NCBI GenBank assembly: GCA_011376105.1
Contig: DRPG01000548.1
Location: 1-35,035 of the forward strand
Origin: Deltaproteobacteria bacterium
GTDB taxonomy: Bacteria; Myxococcota_A; UBA796; GCA-2862545
DNA: 35,035 nucleotides
Direction: 5' to 3'
The translations under genes and the position numbers were made by a program. Each line of letters starts with the position of its first letter. Positions within the stretch are counted from its first letter, which is position 1. Positions 7,980 to 15,654 of the stretch are shown here, in pieces. Below the pieces are notes generated by a model that was not told the DNA's origin, did no database searches, and saw nothing but the letters and a program-made list of their open reading frames with translations.

Positions 7980-9488
7980 TCACCGCTTCGGGTCCAGCCC
8001 GTGGTGGTGCGCGAGGAACGCCTCGGTGGCGCGACGGCCGGTCTCCAGGAGAAAGGCCTGATCGTGGGGATCCATGTGGAAGTCCGCGGTGGAGATGTAG
8101 TCGGTGTCGATGGCGACGGTGCGGAACCGATCCTCGGGGTGCAGCGTCACCCGGCGCATGTGCGCCCACACGGTCTGGAACATCACGCTGATGAAGCTGG
8201 TGACGTTCTTGGGCTCGCAGCGGGCCAGGGCGAGGTGGGCGGTCAGCGGCACGTTGGTGCTGTCGATGAAGCGGACCAGCTCGGCGTAGGAGATCTGCCC
8301 ATCGCCGTTGTGGTCCAGCTCGTCGAAGATCGCGTGCACGTCCGTGGTGCCGAACAGCAGCGAGGCGTCCCGGGGGGACAGGCGACCGCCCCGGAACAAG
8401 CCCTCGGCCTCCTCGCGGCTGATCAGCCCGTCGCCGCTGATCTCCACCGCGGCCATCGCGTCCATCAGGCGCTCTGCGGCCCGCCCCAGGGCCTGGGACA
8501 TCCGGGAGCGATCGTGCAGCTTGGCCTCCCGCTCGCCACGGGCCCGGGCCAGCGGGGTGTCGGGCCGCTTGGGGGCCTCGCCCTCGGGCAGGGTCCAGCG
8601 CTGGCTGACGTCGATCTCGGACTGCTCGAACACGGTGAAGCCCAGCGTCTTGGGGTTGCTCGGCTGGAACCGGACCAGATCGTGGACGTGGGAGGCCATC
8701 TGCGACAGGGGTCGCAGGCGGCTGAGGTAGGTGTCCTGCGGAGCGAGGGACAGCCACCACCCATCGTAGGCATGGATCGGATAGTTGCACAGCAGCCCGC
8801 CGTCGGTGTACAGGTCGGTCTCGTGCGTCTCCTCCAGGACCCGGATCAACCGGTAGGGCGCCATCAACACCGGCAGGGACATGGACATCCCCACCGCGAG
8901 CCGCACGGGCATGTCCGGGGTGGTCTTGGGGTGGCAGTACTCGGTGCACATCCGGGTGATGTTCGTGACCGGCACACACAGCTCCCGGCCACAGCGCTCC
9001 AGCAGCTGCTGGAAGGTCACGTCCTCAGAGCCGGTGCGCTCCCGGAGGCGATCGCCGAGGAAGCGCAGCAGACGCGCCCCAGGGTTGAGGCCGTAGACGG
9101 TGAGCATGTTGTAGATGCCCGACAGCATGCCAAAGCGCGCGTCGCGCATCACCGCGCCGAGGTTGTGCTCCGCGAGCATCTCCCGGAGATCCTCGGATGA
9201 ACACCCCACCGCCACCATCGAGGCGAGGAAGCTGCCCGAGCTGGCGCCGGCCACCCGGCGGATGTGGCCCGGATAGAGCCCGACCTCCTCGAGGACCTCC
9301 AGGGCGCCGACGTAGGCGATCCCCTTGACCCCTCCCCCCTCGAACGCGAGGTTCTCGTAGGGCAGCGAGGGGTGGGGGCCCGGCGCGATCTCCGGGGGGG
9401 GCTGGGCGAGGGACTCGACGGGGGGAAGCTGTGGTGCACCGATCTTTCCGATCTCGATGTTCCACGGGTGGAGGCGAACAGGGGGCAT
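7980..9488 (-). CDS. Patatin-like phospholipase with internal EF-hand pair
   Basis: 502 aa. Patatins are Ser/Asp dyad lipid acyl hydrolases. All active-site motifs are present: oxyanion loop FEGGGVKG (residues 49-56), nucleophile elbow GASSG (Ser83) and DGG (Asp229). After about residue 300 come two EF-hand loops, EISGDGLISREE (349-360, near canonical) and DHNGDGQISYAE (392-403, canonical). The segment after them, IDTDYISTADF through GRRATEAFL (460-491), looks like the C-terminal end of many bacterial patatins, so the EF-hands seem to sit inside the domain rather than after it. No signal peptide is seen. The ATG follows TGAGGTCTG. Calcium control of activity is an inference. The upstream spacer carries two DnaA-box matches. 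Confidence 0.9.
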   Translation of the reverse strand: MPPVRLHPWNIEIGKIGAPQLPPVESLAQPPPEIAPGPHPSLPYENLAFEGGGVKGIAYVGALEVLEEVGLYPGHIRRVAGASSGSFLASMVAVGCSSEDLREMLAEHNLGAVMRDARFGMLSGIYNMLTVYGLNPGARLLRFLGDRLRERTGSEDVTFQQLLERCGRELCVPVTNITRMCTEYCHPKTTPDMPVRLAVGMSMSLPVLMAPYRLIRVLEETHETDLYTDGGLLCNYPIHAYDGWWLSLAPQDTYLSRLRPLSQMASHVHDLVRFQPSNPKTLGFTVFEQSEIDVSQRWTLPEGEAPKRPDTPLARARGEREAKLHDRSRMSQALGRAAERLMDAMAAVEISGDGLISREEAEGLFRGGRLSPRDASLLFGTTDVHAIFDELDHNGDGQISYAELVRFIDSTNVPLTAHLALARCEPKNVTSFISVMFQTVWAHMRRVTLHPEDRFRTVAIDTDYISTADFHMDPHDQAFLLETGRRATEAFLAHHHGLDPKR

Positions 9489-9638
9489 CAGACCTCAGGG
9501 GACAGACCCGTGTAGCCTCCTCGAGCCTGGCCCGACAGCGCCGTCCCCCCCACCCCAGGCTCCACGCTCAGCTATGGGGGCGATCCCTAAGGCCTGGCTG
9601 CGACCGAGCCACCACACCTCATCCACTGCTCGCGTTCC

Positions 9639-9647
9639 TGTGGACAA
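9639..9647 (-). promoter_or_regulatory. DnaA-box match
   Basis: TGTGGACAA, the reverse complement of TTGTCCACA, a common variant of the DnaA box in GC-rich bacteria. It is 104 bp from a second match in the same orientation. Confidence 0.5.
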
Positions 9648-9750
9648 CCGGGCCGCCCGCGGCCAAAGATCGCGGAGGCGGAGATCGGTAGTCAGCGATC
9701 TGAGCGGATCATGGTGCTGTGGCGAGACGCCGTCGGGCCTGCGGATTGTC

Positions 9751-9759
9751 TGTGGATAA
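9751..9759 (-). promoter_or_regulatory. DnaA-box match (consensus)
   Basis: TGTGGATAA, the exact reverse complement of the TTATCCACA consensus DnaA box, 12 bp beyond the stop of the MBL-fold gene. Six of nine bases are A/T, which makes a chance match in DNA of this composition unlikely. Confidence 0.55.
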
Positions 9760-9770
9760 CTCGTGGAGCG

Positions 9771-11114
9771 TCAGGGACAGGGCGCCTGTCTGTCACAGAG
9801 GCGTGACACGATGAGCCGGAGCCCCCCCGGAGCCTCCACCACCCTGGCGAGCACCGTGGTGCTGGAGCCCAGGGGGATCCCCAGGGGCGCAGAGAGCAGG
9901 ACCGACTCTCCATCCTCTAGGATCATCTGCCCCTCTCCATGGGTGGATCCCAGGGCCAGGGGCTCGAGCTGCGCCACCGTGCCGGTGATCTTGCCCCATT
10001 GGCGTACGTGAGCCCCGAGGGCTTCGAGGGATCGGAGCTCGGGCAGGCCCTCGAGGTTGGGGGCGACCCCATCGGCGAGCTGTAGGCTCTCGAGCCGGAG
10101 CCCCAGCCCCGCGGGGTAGCTCGGCTCCCGCTCGTAGACCCGGGCCTCCCCGCGGGCGACGACGCGGCGGCCCTGCAGCTGAGCGTGGGCTGGATCGGGC
10201 TGGTCGGCCAGCAGCCACTCCTGCCCGTCGTCGAGCAACAGCAGCTCGGGCGCGGTGCCGTCGATCCCAGGGGGGGCCTGGACGAACACGCCCTCCTGCT
10301 CGATCGTCGGCCCCGGGGCGTCGCCTGGAGCCGGGGCCCGCAGCGACAGCTCCGCCGGCTGAGGACGCCGGCCCACGAGCCGGTGTAGCTCGCTCCGGGC
10401 GTTGTCGACGATCCCCGTCTGGGCGTCGGCGATCCAGTCGAAGTCGACGGGCAGCAGCGCCTTGAGGCTCTCCCCCGCCTGCTCCGGATCGTCGGACAGG
10501 GCCGGCGGGAGGACGCGGAGAGGGGCGCTGGCCAGCACCGCTCCACCGGTCATCAACACGTCCTCCCACAGCCAGACGACGCTGCCGGCGGTGTGCCCCG
10601 GCGCTGAGAGCGCCTGCAGGGTGGTGCCGTCGATCTCGAGCTGCTGTCGGTCCACGACGGTGTGCAGGATCTCGGGTGCGGGGGGCTGATCGATCAGTAG
10701 GCTGAACCACCTCGCCAGCCAACCCCTGGGCGCGGCCTGACCCCGTAGCAACGCCTCGTCCCCCTCGCCCACATACACCGGGACCCCGGGGAACGCGGTG
10801 AGGCCGGCGATCTGCTCGCCGTGGGCGTGGGTGAGGAGGATCGCGTGCACCGGGCGACCGTCGATCTCCCTCCGGACCGCCGCGGCCTGGGGATCGAGAC
10901 CCGCGTCGATCAGGACGACCCCCCCCTGAGTGGGCACGATCCACACATAGGCCCCGCCGGACTGGACCCCGACGAGCTCGTGGGGGCCCCGGATCCGCTC
11001 GCCCTGGGCCGGAGGGAGATCCCACATCACCCAGGCCGCTGCGGTCATGCCGACGAGCAACGGGGCGAGGATCAGGACAGCGAGGGTAGACAGGACGTAG
11101 CGCAGGCGAAGCAA
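9771..11114 (-). CDS. Membrane-anchored metallo-beta-lactamase-fold protein with degraded metal site
   Basis: 447 aa from a TTG at 11114 with TGGAG five bases upstream. An N-terminal hydrophobic helix (STLAVLILAPLLVGMTAAAWV) anchors the protein, with the fold outside. The beta-lactamase fold is recognisable: VVLIDAG (Asp70), LTHAHGEQIAG (93-104), APGHTAGSVVWLW (171-183). The usual HxHxDH is HAHGEQ here, so Asp and the third His are Glu100 and Gln101; the usual GD ligand is Gly-Gly (190-191); and the final His is not found (DWIADAQTG). His96, His98 and His174 remain. Two beta-rich segments in the last 180 residues resemble OB folds (VVARGEARV, ITGTVAQLEP). It may be non-catalytic or use one metal. 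It lies 31 bp after the nucleoside phosphorylase gene. Confidence 0.8.
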   Translation of the reverse strand: MLRLRYVLSTLAVLILAPLLVGMTAAAWVMWDLPPAQGERIRGPHELVGVQSGGAYVWIVPTQGGVVLIDAGLDPQAAAVRREIDGRPVHAILLTHAHGEQIAGLTAFPGVPVYVGEGDEALLRGQAAPRGWLARWFSLLIDQPPAPEILHTVVDRQQLEIDGTTLQALSAPGHTAGSVVWLWEDVLMTGGAVLASAPLRVLPPALSDDPEQAGESLKALLPVDFDWIADAQTGIVDNARSELHRLVGRRPQPAELSLRAPAPGDAPGPTIEQEGVFVQAPPGIDGTAPELLLLDDGQEWLLADQPDPAHAQLQGRRVVARGEARVYEREPSYPAGLGLRLESLQLADGVAPNLEGLPELRSLEALGAHVRQWGKITGTVAQLEPLALGSTHGEGQMILEDGESVLLSAPLGIPLGSSTTVLARVVEAPGGLRLIVSRLCDRQAPCP

Positions 11115-11145
11115 GGGGGCTCCAGGTCTGGCGCGGGCTGTGGGA

Positions 11146-11976
11146 TCAGGGGGACTCCTGGCGCCATAGCTCGATCAGCGCGCTCAGCGCGAGCTCGATG
11201 AGGCGCTCCTCGGCCTCCTGCTCCTCGGCCAGGGCTGCGATCCCGCTGGCTGGGGTCCCGATGATGGCACAGACCGCACCGGCTCGGATCGAGGGGGTGT
11301 GGCTGCGCAGCTGGGCCACGGTGGTCGGTCCGTCGGACAGGGCCGCGCCGAGCACGAAGAGGTGGGCGGCCTCCATCTCGGTCGCCAGCACCCCCATCCC
11401 GGCGAGGCGCGCCATGTAGGTGTGGTTGCGCTCAGCGTCGGGGCCCCTGCCAAACTCCCGCCCGTAGAAGGAGTCCTTGCTGTGCAGCAGCCCACAGTGG
11501 ACCCGATCGGCCAGGCCGAGCTGATCTGCAGCCCGACACAGCGCATGGACCAGCCAGGGATCCGCGACGGCGGGGAAACCCCGGGGAGCATAGACGTCGG
11601 AGGTGGACTCGTCGCGGACCGCACCGGTGGCGATCACCAGATCACCGATGGCCAGCTGAGGCTGCAGCCCCCCCGCGGTGCCCACCCGCAGCAGCCGCCG
11701 GGCTCCCAGGGCGATCAGCTCGTTGACCACGATGTCGACGCTGGGACATCCCATGCCGGTGGGCAGCACCGCGACGTCGATCGTGCCCCCCTCGTGGCGC
11801 AGGGTGCCGAGGTGCACGTCGAGGCGGCGGCGGTTCTCGATCACCTGGACCCCACTTAGGCGCGCAGAGATCCGCGCGACCCGGCCGACCGAGCCCGGCA
11901 GCAGGACGTAGCGACCGATCCCCTGGTTGCCCTCCAGGTGCTCAGGCTCGATCTCGAGGTGGTGGGCCAGGCGCAT
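11146..11976 (-). CDS. Nucleoside phosphorylase, uridine phosphorylase-like
   Basis: 276 aa from the ATG at 11976; the frame is open further upstream but that extension is low-quality coding sequence. Enzymes of the PNP/UDP family split nucleosides with phosphate. Visible motifs: YVLLPGSVGRVARI near residues 23-36 (equivalent to the phosphate loop PGDPxRV, here with Ser for Asp), PTGMGCPSVDIVVNEL, LLRVGTAGGLQPQLAIGD (Arg97), and EMEAAHLFVL (Glu200-Glu202, the ribose-binding EMES-type motif). FPAVADPWL matches E. coli Udp spacing, so a pyrimidine nucleoside is the likelier substrate, but this is not proven. It is divergent from the operon starting at 12153. Confidence 0.88.
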   Translation of the reverse strand: MRLAHHLEIEPEHLEGNQGIGRYVLLPGSVGRVARISARLSGVQVIENRRRLDVHLGTLRHEGGTIDVAVLPTGMGCPSVDIVVNELIALGARRLLRVGTAGGLQPQLAIGDLVIATGAVRDESTSDVYAPRGFPAVADPWLVHALCRAADQLGLADRVHCGLLHSKDSFYGREFGRGPDAERNHTYMARLAGMGVLATEMEAAHLFVLGAALSDGPTTVAQLRSHTPSIRAGAVCAIIGTPASGIAALAEEQEAEERLIELALSALIELWRQESP

Positions 11977-12125
11977 CGCGGGATCCAAGGTCGACAGGTG
12001 GAGCTCAGGGGACGGAGCCCGGGTCTTTATCGTCCCGCGGCTCCCCGGGGTGGATCCTGGACGCCTGAGTGGGCCGGTCTGGGCACGGATCCACCAGAGC
12101 CCGCGCGACTCCCGTCCCCGGGCGA

Positions 12126-12131
12126 CATAAT
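12126..12131 (+). promoter_or_regulatory. Possible -10 element for the 12153-16757 operon
   Basis: CATAAT, one base from the sigma-70 -10 consensus, in the divergent 176-bp gap and 21 bp before the GTG at 12153, with GGGAGG between. The -35 position (GCGCGA) does not match, so support is modest. Confidence 0.35.
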
Positions 12132-12152
12132 AGGTCCCCGCTGGGAGGGCTG

Positions 12153-12605
12153 GTGCACATTCCCCAGGTGCTTCGTCCACGCATCGTCGCTGAGCACAAC
12201 GGGCAGGTCGCCGTCGCCCTAGAGGACGATCGGATCGCCCGCACGCTGGTGCTGAGCCTCGGCACACTGGCGGTCGGCACCCTGGGGGCGGGCTTCACCG
12301 TGGGGGGGCCGCTGTGGCCCTGGGTGGGCCTGGGATCGGTGCCGGTGCTCAGCCTGATCGCGATGGGGCTGGCGGCGACGGTGGGGCGGCGCACCGTCCT
12401 GCTGATCCTCGATCCCCGGACGCTGTGGCTGGCCGAGCGCAGCCTGGAGCTGGGGCAGATCCAAGGGGTCCGGCTGGAAGAAGAGATGTTGTGGCTCGAC
12501 ACGAGTCCCGAGCCGACCCGGATCTGCCTCTCCGGAGAGGAGGAGGTGGTGCGGGAGGCCGTCGTAGACTGGCTCCGGGCCCGGATCGAGGAGGCGAGGG
12601 CCTGA
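12153..12605 (+). CDS. Two-helix membrane protein, unknown function
   Basis: 150 aa from the GTG at 12153, after GGGAGG. After a short polar N-terminus (VLRPRIVAEHNGQVAVALED) come two hydrophobic helices (LVLSLGTLAVGTLGAGFTVG and WVGLGSVPVLSLIAMGLAA), then a small beta-rich soluble part (TVLLILDPRTLWLAERSLEL, GVRLEEEMLWLDTS, TRICLSGEEEVV) that ends in a helix. The layout resembles small bacterial proteins with a PH-like domain behind a helical hairpin, but I cannot assign a family. Its TGA overlaps the ATG of the next gene by one base, so it heads a translationally coupled group of four. Confidence 0.75.
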   Translation: MHIPQVLRPRIVAEHNGQVAVALEDDRIARTLVLSLGTLAVGTLGAGFTVGGPLWPWVGLGSVPVLSLIAMGLAATVGRRTVLLILDPRTLWLAERSLELGQIQGVRLEEEMLWLDTSPEPTRICLSGEEEVVREAVVDWLRARIEEARA

Positions 12606-14404
12606 TGGCGCGCGCCTCGCTCATGCGGGGGTGGACGTGCGCTACACCGCTCGGGCGATCGTGGCGCGGGCTGGGGTGGAGCGGGCGATCGTGGCGCGGG
12701 CTGGGGTGGATCGGGCTGGGGTGCGTGGGCTCCGCCTGCATGGAGCCACCCACCGAGCCCCAGGGGGCGTGGCTCACTCCGGTCGAGCACGCGGTGCGGG
12801 CCAGCCTGACCGTGCGGGGGCTGCGCCCCTCCGCGGCGGAGCTGACCACGGTCCAGCAGGATCCTGCGGCGCTCGATGGCCTGATCTCCACCTGGCTGAC
12901 CGAGCCCGCCTTCGGGGAGGTGGTGCGGGATCTCCACGCTGAGATCCTCCGGATCCGGGTCGACACGGTGCAGCAGTTCCCGGCCCGGGGGCTGCTGCGG
13001 GGGGTCGAGCTGGGGCAGATCAACCGCTCCACCACCGAGGCCCCGCTGAGGCTGATCGAGGCGATCGTCACCGAGGGGCGTCCCTACACCGAGATCCTCA
13101 CCGCAGACTGGATCCTCGCCGATCAGACGCTGGCCACGATCTATGGGCTGCCCTACGATCCAGAGGGAGCGCAGTGGCAGCGCACCTGGTGGACGGATGG
13201 GCGGCCCGCGGCGGGCCTGCTGTCGAGCTCTGAGCTGTACCATCGCTATCCGTCCAACGGCAGCAACTTCCACCGGGGGCGGGCCAACGTCATCGCCTCG
13301 ACGTTCCTGTGCGACGATATCGGTCAGCGGCCGATCGCGGTCGAGGACACGCCGGTGGCCACCGACGTCGCCGACGTGGTGGAGGCCCTGAGTCACGATC
13401 CAGGCTGTGCAGGCTGTCACCAGGCGCTGGAGCCCATCGCCAGCTTCCTGTGGGGGTTCAAGGCGGTGCTCCCACCGAAGTCGATGGCGGCCTACGAGGC
13501 GATCGACTGCGAGGTCGAGGGCTACGACGAGCAAGAGCTGCTGCCCCCCGCCGCCGGCTTCGCCGAGGATCTGTGCTACCCGCTCCGGCTGTACCATCCC
13601 GCAGAGGAGCGCACCTGGGAGTCGCTGGGGCTGCCCGCTCCGGCGCTGTATGGCCGCCCCGGGGAGCGGATCGACGATCTAGGCCGGATGATCACCGAAG
13701 ATCCGAGGTTTGCGATCTGCACCGCCCGACGGTTCGCCGGCTACCTGCTGCAGGCCGATCCCGAGACCCTGGATCATGCGATGGTGACGGAGCTGGCCGA
13801 GTCCTTGGTGGCGTCGGGCTTCGACGCACGGGCCCTGATCCACCGGATCGTGACCTCGGACGCGTTTCGGGCGGCACAGCCAAGGCACGTGCTCCGCCCC
13901 GAGGCGTACGCACGCTCCCTGGAGGCGCTGACCGGCTTCGTGTGGCTGGGGGCCCACGCCGACGGCTGCGATCCCGAGACCTGCTGGGGGACGGTGGATC
14001 TGGCCAACAGCGATCTGTTTGGCTTCCGCACCCTGGCCGGCGGCATGGACGGGATCCAGCGCACCGCGCCGACCCATGTCCCGACCCCGAGCAAGCACCT
14101 GGTGTGGGTGCGGCTCGCGTCCGAGGCCGCCGACGCGGTGGTCGACGCCGATCTGGCCGAGCCCGATCCCTCCCGACGGAGGCTGCTGCGTGCGCTGGGG
14201 CCCGATCCTGCGCACCCGATCCGGAGCCAGCTGGTGGCGCTGCAGCTGGCGATCCTCTCCGAGGCGGTGGCGCCCGATGATGTCCAGATCCTGCGCCTCG
14301 AGGCCGTGTTCGCCGAAGCGATGGCCCGCCACGGTGATCCGGCCCGGGCCTGGAAGCTAGTGATCACCGCGCTGCTGACGGATCCCCGGGGGGTGTTGCT
14401 GTGA
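12605..14404 (+). CDS. Exported CxxCH-containing protein, DUF1592/DUF1588-like
   Basis: 599 aa. The ATG overlaps the preceding stop (TGATG). The N-terminus is an odd, Trp/Gly/Arg-rich signal with a ten-residue duplication (GRSWRGLGWS, GRSWRGLGWI), followed by Cys40 and Cys45, either of which could be a lipid-modified Cys. The central part is like the DUF1592/DUF1588 modules of deltaproteobacterial and planctomycete surface proteins: LLSSSELYHRYPSNGSNFHRG, then IASTFLCDDI, then a c-type-haem-like motif GCAGCHQALEPIASFLWGF (Cys268, Cys271, His272). Helical segments with RFAGYLLQADPET and LVASGFDARALIHRIVTSDAF follow, as in that family. A haem role is inferred from CxxCH only. The next gene encodes a DUF1501 protein, a common partner. 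Confidence 0.8.
   Translation: MARASLMRGWTCATPLGRSWRGLGWSGRSWRGLGWIGLGCVGSACMEPPTEPQGAWLTPVEHAVRASLTVRGLRPSAAELTTVQQDPAALDGLISTWLTEPAFGEVVRDLHAEILRIRVDTVQQFPARGLLRGVELGQINRSTTEAPLRLIEAIVTEGRPYTEILTADWILADQTLATIYGLPYDPEGAQWQRTWWTDGRPAAGLLSSSELYHRYPSNGSNFHRGRANVIASTFLCDDIGQRPIAVEDTPVATDVADVVEALSHDPGCAGCHQALEPIASFLWGFKAVLPPKSMAAYEAIDCEVEGYDEQELLPPAAGFAEDLCYPLRLYHPAEERTWESLGLPAPALYGRPGERIDDLGRMITEDPRFAICTARRFAGYLLQADPETLDHAMVTELAESLVASGFDARALIHRIVTSDAFRAAQPRHVLRPEAYARSLEALTGFVWLGAHADGCDPETCWGTVDLANSDLFGFRTLAGGMDGIQRTAPTHVPTPSKHLVWVRLASEAADAVVDADLAEPDPSRRRLLRALGPDPAHPIRSQLVALQLAILSEAVAPDDVQILRLEAVFAEAMARHGDPARAWKLVITALLTDPRGVLL
12653..12712. repeat. 30-bp tandem duplication in signal-peptide coding region
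   Basis: Two copies, 12653-12682 and 12683-12712, that differ at a single base near the end. In the CxxCH protein frame each encodes GRSWRGLGW plus Ser or Ile, so the duplication lengthens the export signal by exactly ten residues. Confidence 0.9.
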
Positions 14405-15654
14405 GCTGGTCTCGTCGGGCGGTGCTGGCGGCGTCGGCGTCGGCACTGGGGGTGCTGGCGGCTGCGGGGCCCACGCGGCGGCGCCGGCTGATCGTGGTGC
14501 TGGCCGATGGCGGCTGGGACGTCAGCTATGTGTTCGATCCCAAGCCGGGGCTGGCCACGGTGGAGGGCCCCGAGGTCGATCGCGATCCAGGCGATCGAGG
14601 TGACGTCGAGGCGCTGCAGACCTTCTCCGGGCTGACGGTGCAGGTCAACGAGGCCCGCAGGCCCGCGGTCAGCGCCTTCTTCGAGGCCTGGGCCCACCGC
14701 TGTGCGGTGGTCAACGGGATCTTCGTCGGCAGCATCGGGCACCACCTGGCCCGGGTGCGGATGCTCACCGGGATCGCCAGCTCCCACCCCGGCCCTGATC
14801 TGGCCCAGATCGTCGGCGCGAGCCACGCATCGGGGGTGGCGGTGGGCTGTGTCGATCTGTCGGGGTTCTCCTCGCCCGGCCCCCTGGCCGCCACCTCGAT
14901 CGGGGTCGGGGCCCGCAGCCAGCTGGCCTCGCTGCTCGATCCCGCGGCGCCGATCCCACGCCCGGCGGGGCTCCCGTCCGAGCGGAGCTGGATCCCCGAC
15001 GCCGCCGATCTAGACGCGCTGACGAGCTACCACCACGATCGGCTCGCGCTGCTGCCGCCGGGGCCCGGCGCCGCCGATCTGGGGGTGGCGCTCGAGCGGG
15101 CGGAGGCGCTGCGGGACCGCTCTGACACCCTCACCTCGATCCTCCAGCCGGGCCGGGCCCCGACGCTGCCCGGCCAGATCGATCTCGCGGTGGCGCTGCT
15201 GGCCGAGGAGCTCTGCCACACCGTGTTCCTCGACACCGCCGAGGGCTGGGACACCCACAGCGACACGGTGAGCCAGCACGGACTGTTCGATCGCACCTTC
15301 ACCCAGCTCGATCGCCTGGTGCGGGGGCTGCGGTCCGCGTCCCTGCTCGATGACACGCTGGTGGTGGTGCTCTCGGAGATGACCCGGGCGCCGGTGCGCA
15401 ACGTCCAAGGGGGCAAGGATCACTGGCCCCACACCTCGGCGCTGCTGATCGGGGGGGGCACGGTGGGGGGGCAGGTGCTGGGCCACACCGATCCCTGGCT
15501 GCAGGCGCTGCCGATCGATCTCCAGACGGGGCTGCCCGATCCAGGGGGCGTCCGCCTGGATCATGCGAGCTTCCTCGCGGGCCTGCTGGAGCGCCTCGAC
15601 GTCGATCCCGGAGCCTGGATCCCGGGGGTGCAGCCATGGCGCGGCGCCTGCTGA
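14401..15654 (+). CDS. DUF1501 family protein with Tat-like signal
   Basis: 417 aa. GTG start in a GTGA overlap with the previous gene. The N-terminus SWSRRAVLAASASALGVLAAAG has a twin-arginine pair and a hydrophobic stretch, as in Tat-exported proteins. The fold is the sulfatase/alkaline-phosphatase-like DUF1501 type: LIVVLADGGWDVSYVF at the start, AEGWDTHSDTVSQH in the middle, and VVVLSEMTRAPVRNVQGGKDHWPHTSALLIGGG late, the family hallmark (commonly SEFGRTP...GRDHWP). GGQVLGHTDPW follows. No enzymatic activity is established for the family; it is usually encoded next to cytochrome-like DUF proteins, as here. A 19-bp overlap joins it to the next gene. Confidence 0.88.
   Translation: MSWSRRAVLAASASALGVLAAAGPTRRRRLIVVLADGGWDVSYVFDPKPGLATVEGPEVDRDPGDRGDVEALQTFSGLTVQVNEARRPAVSAFFEAWAHRCAVVNGIFVGSIGHHLARVRMLTGIASSHPGPDLAQIVGASHASGVAVGCVDLSGFSSPGPLAATSIGVGARSQLASLLDPAAPIPRPAGLPSERSWIPDAADLDALTSYHHDRLALLPPGPGAADLGVALERAEALRDRSDTLTSILQPGRAPTLPGQIDLAVALLAEELCHTVFLDTAEGWDTHSDTVSQHGLFDRTFTQLDRLVRGLRSASLLDDTLVVVLSEMTRAPVRNVQGGKDHWPHTSALLIGGGTVGGQVLGHTDPWLQALPIDLQTGLPDPGGVRLDHASFLAGLLERLDVDPGAWIPGVQPWRGAC

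Larger units (their letters stand above)
9489..9770. other. Spacer between MBL-fold and patatin genes
   Basis: A 282-bp non-coding gap, long for this window. It has two good DnaA-box matches (9639-9647, 9751-9759), a weak third (TCATCCACT, 9620-9628) and a GGCCGC CC GCGGCC hairpin (9651-9664). I see no AT-rich unwinding element, promoter pair or gene. Confidence 0.6.

Noticed and set aside
7911-9200. 429-codon plus-strand frame opposite the patatin gene
   Set aside because: Shadow of the patatin gene, which has all catalytic motifs; composition is Val/Gly/His-rich without domain signs.
9639-9759. Full chromosomal origin
   Set aside because: Only two good DnaA boxes, no AT-rich unwinding region, and no dnaA, dnaN, gyrB or rpmH neighbours.
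12314-12604. Upstream extension of the CxxCH protein frame
   Set aside because: It overlaps the two-helix membrane gene entirely and lacks coding character; the ATG at 12605 gives a signal-like N-terminus.
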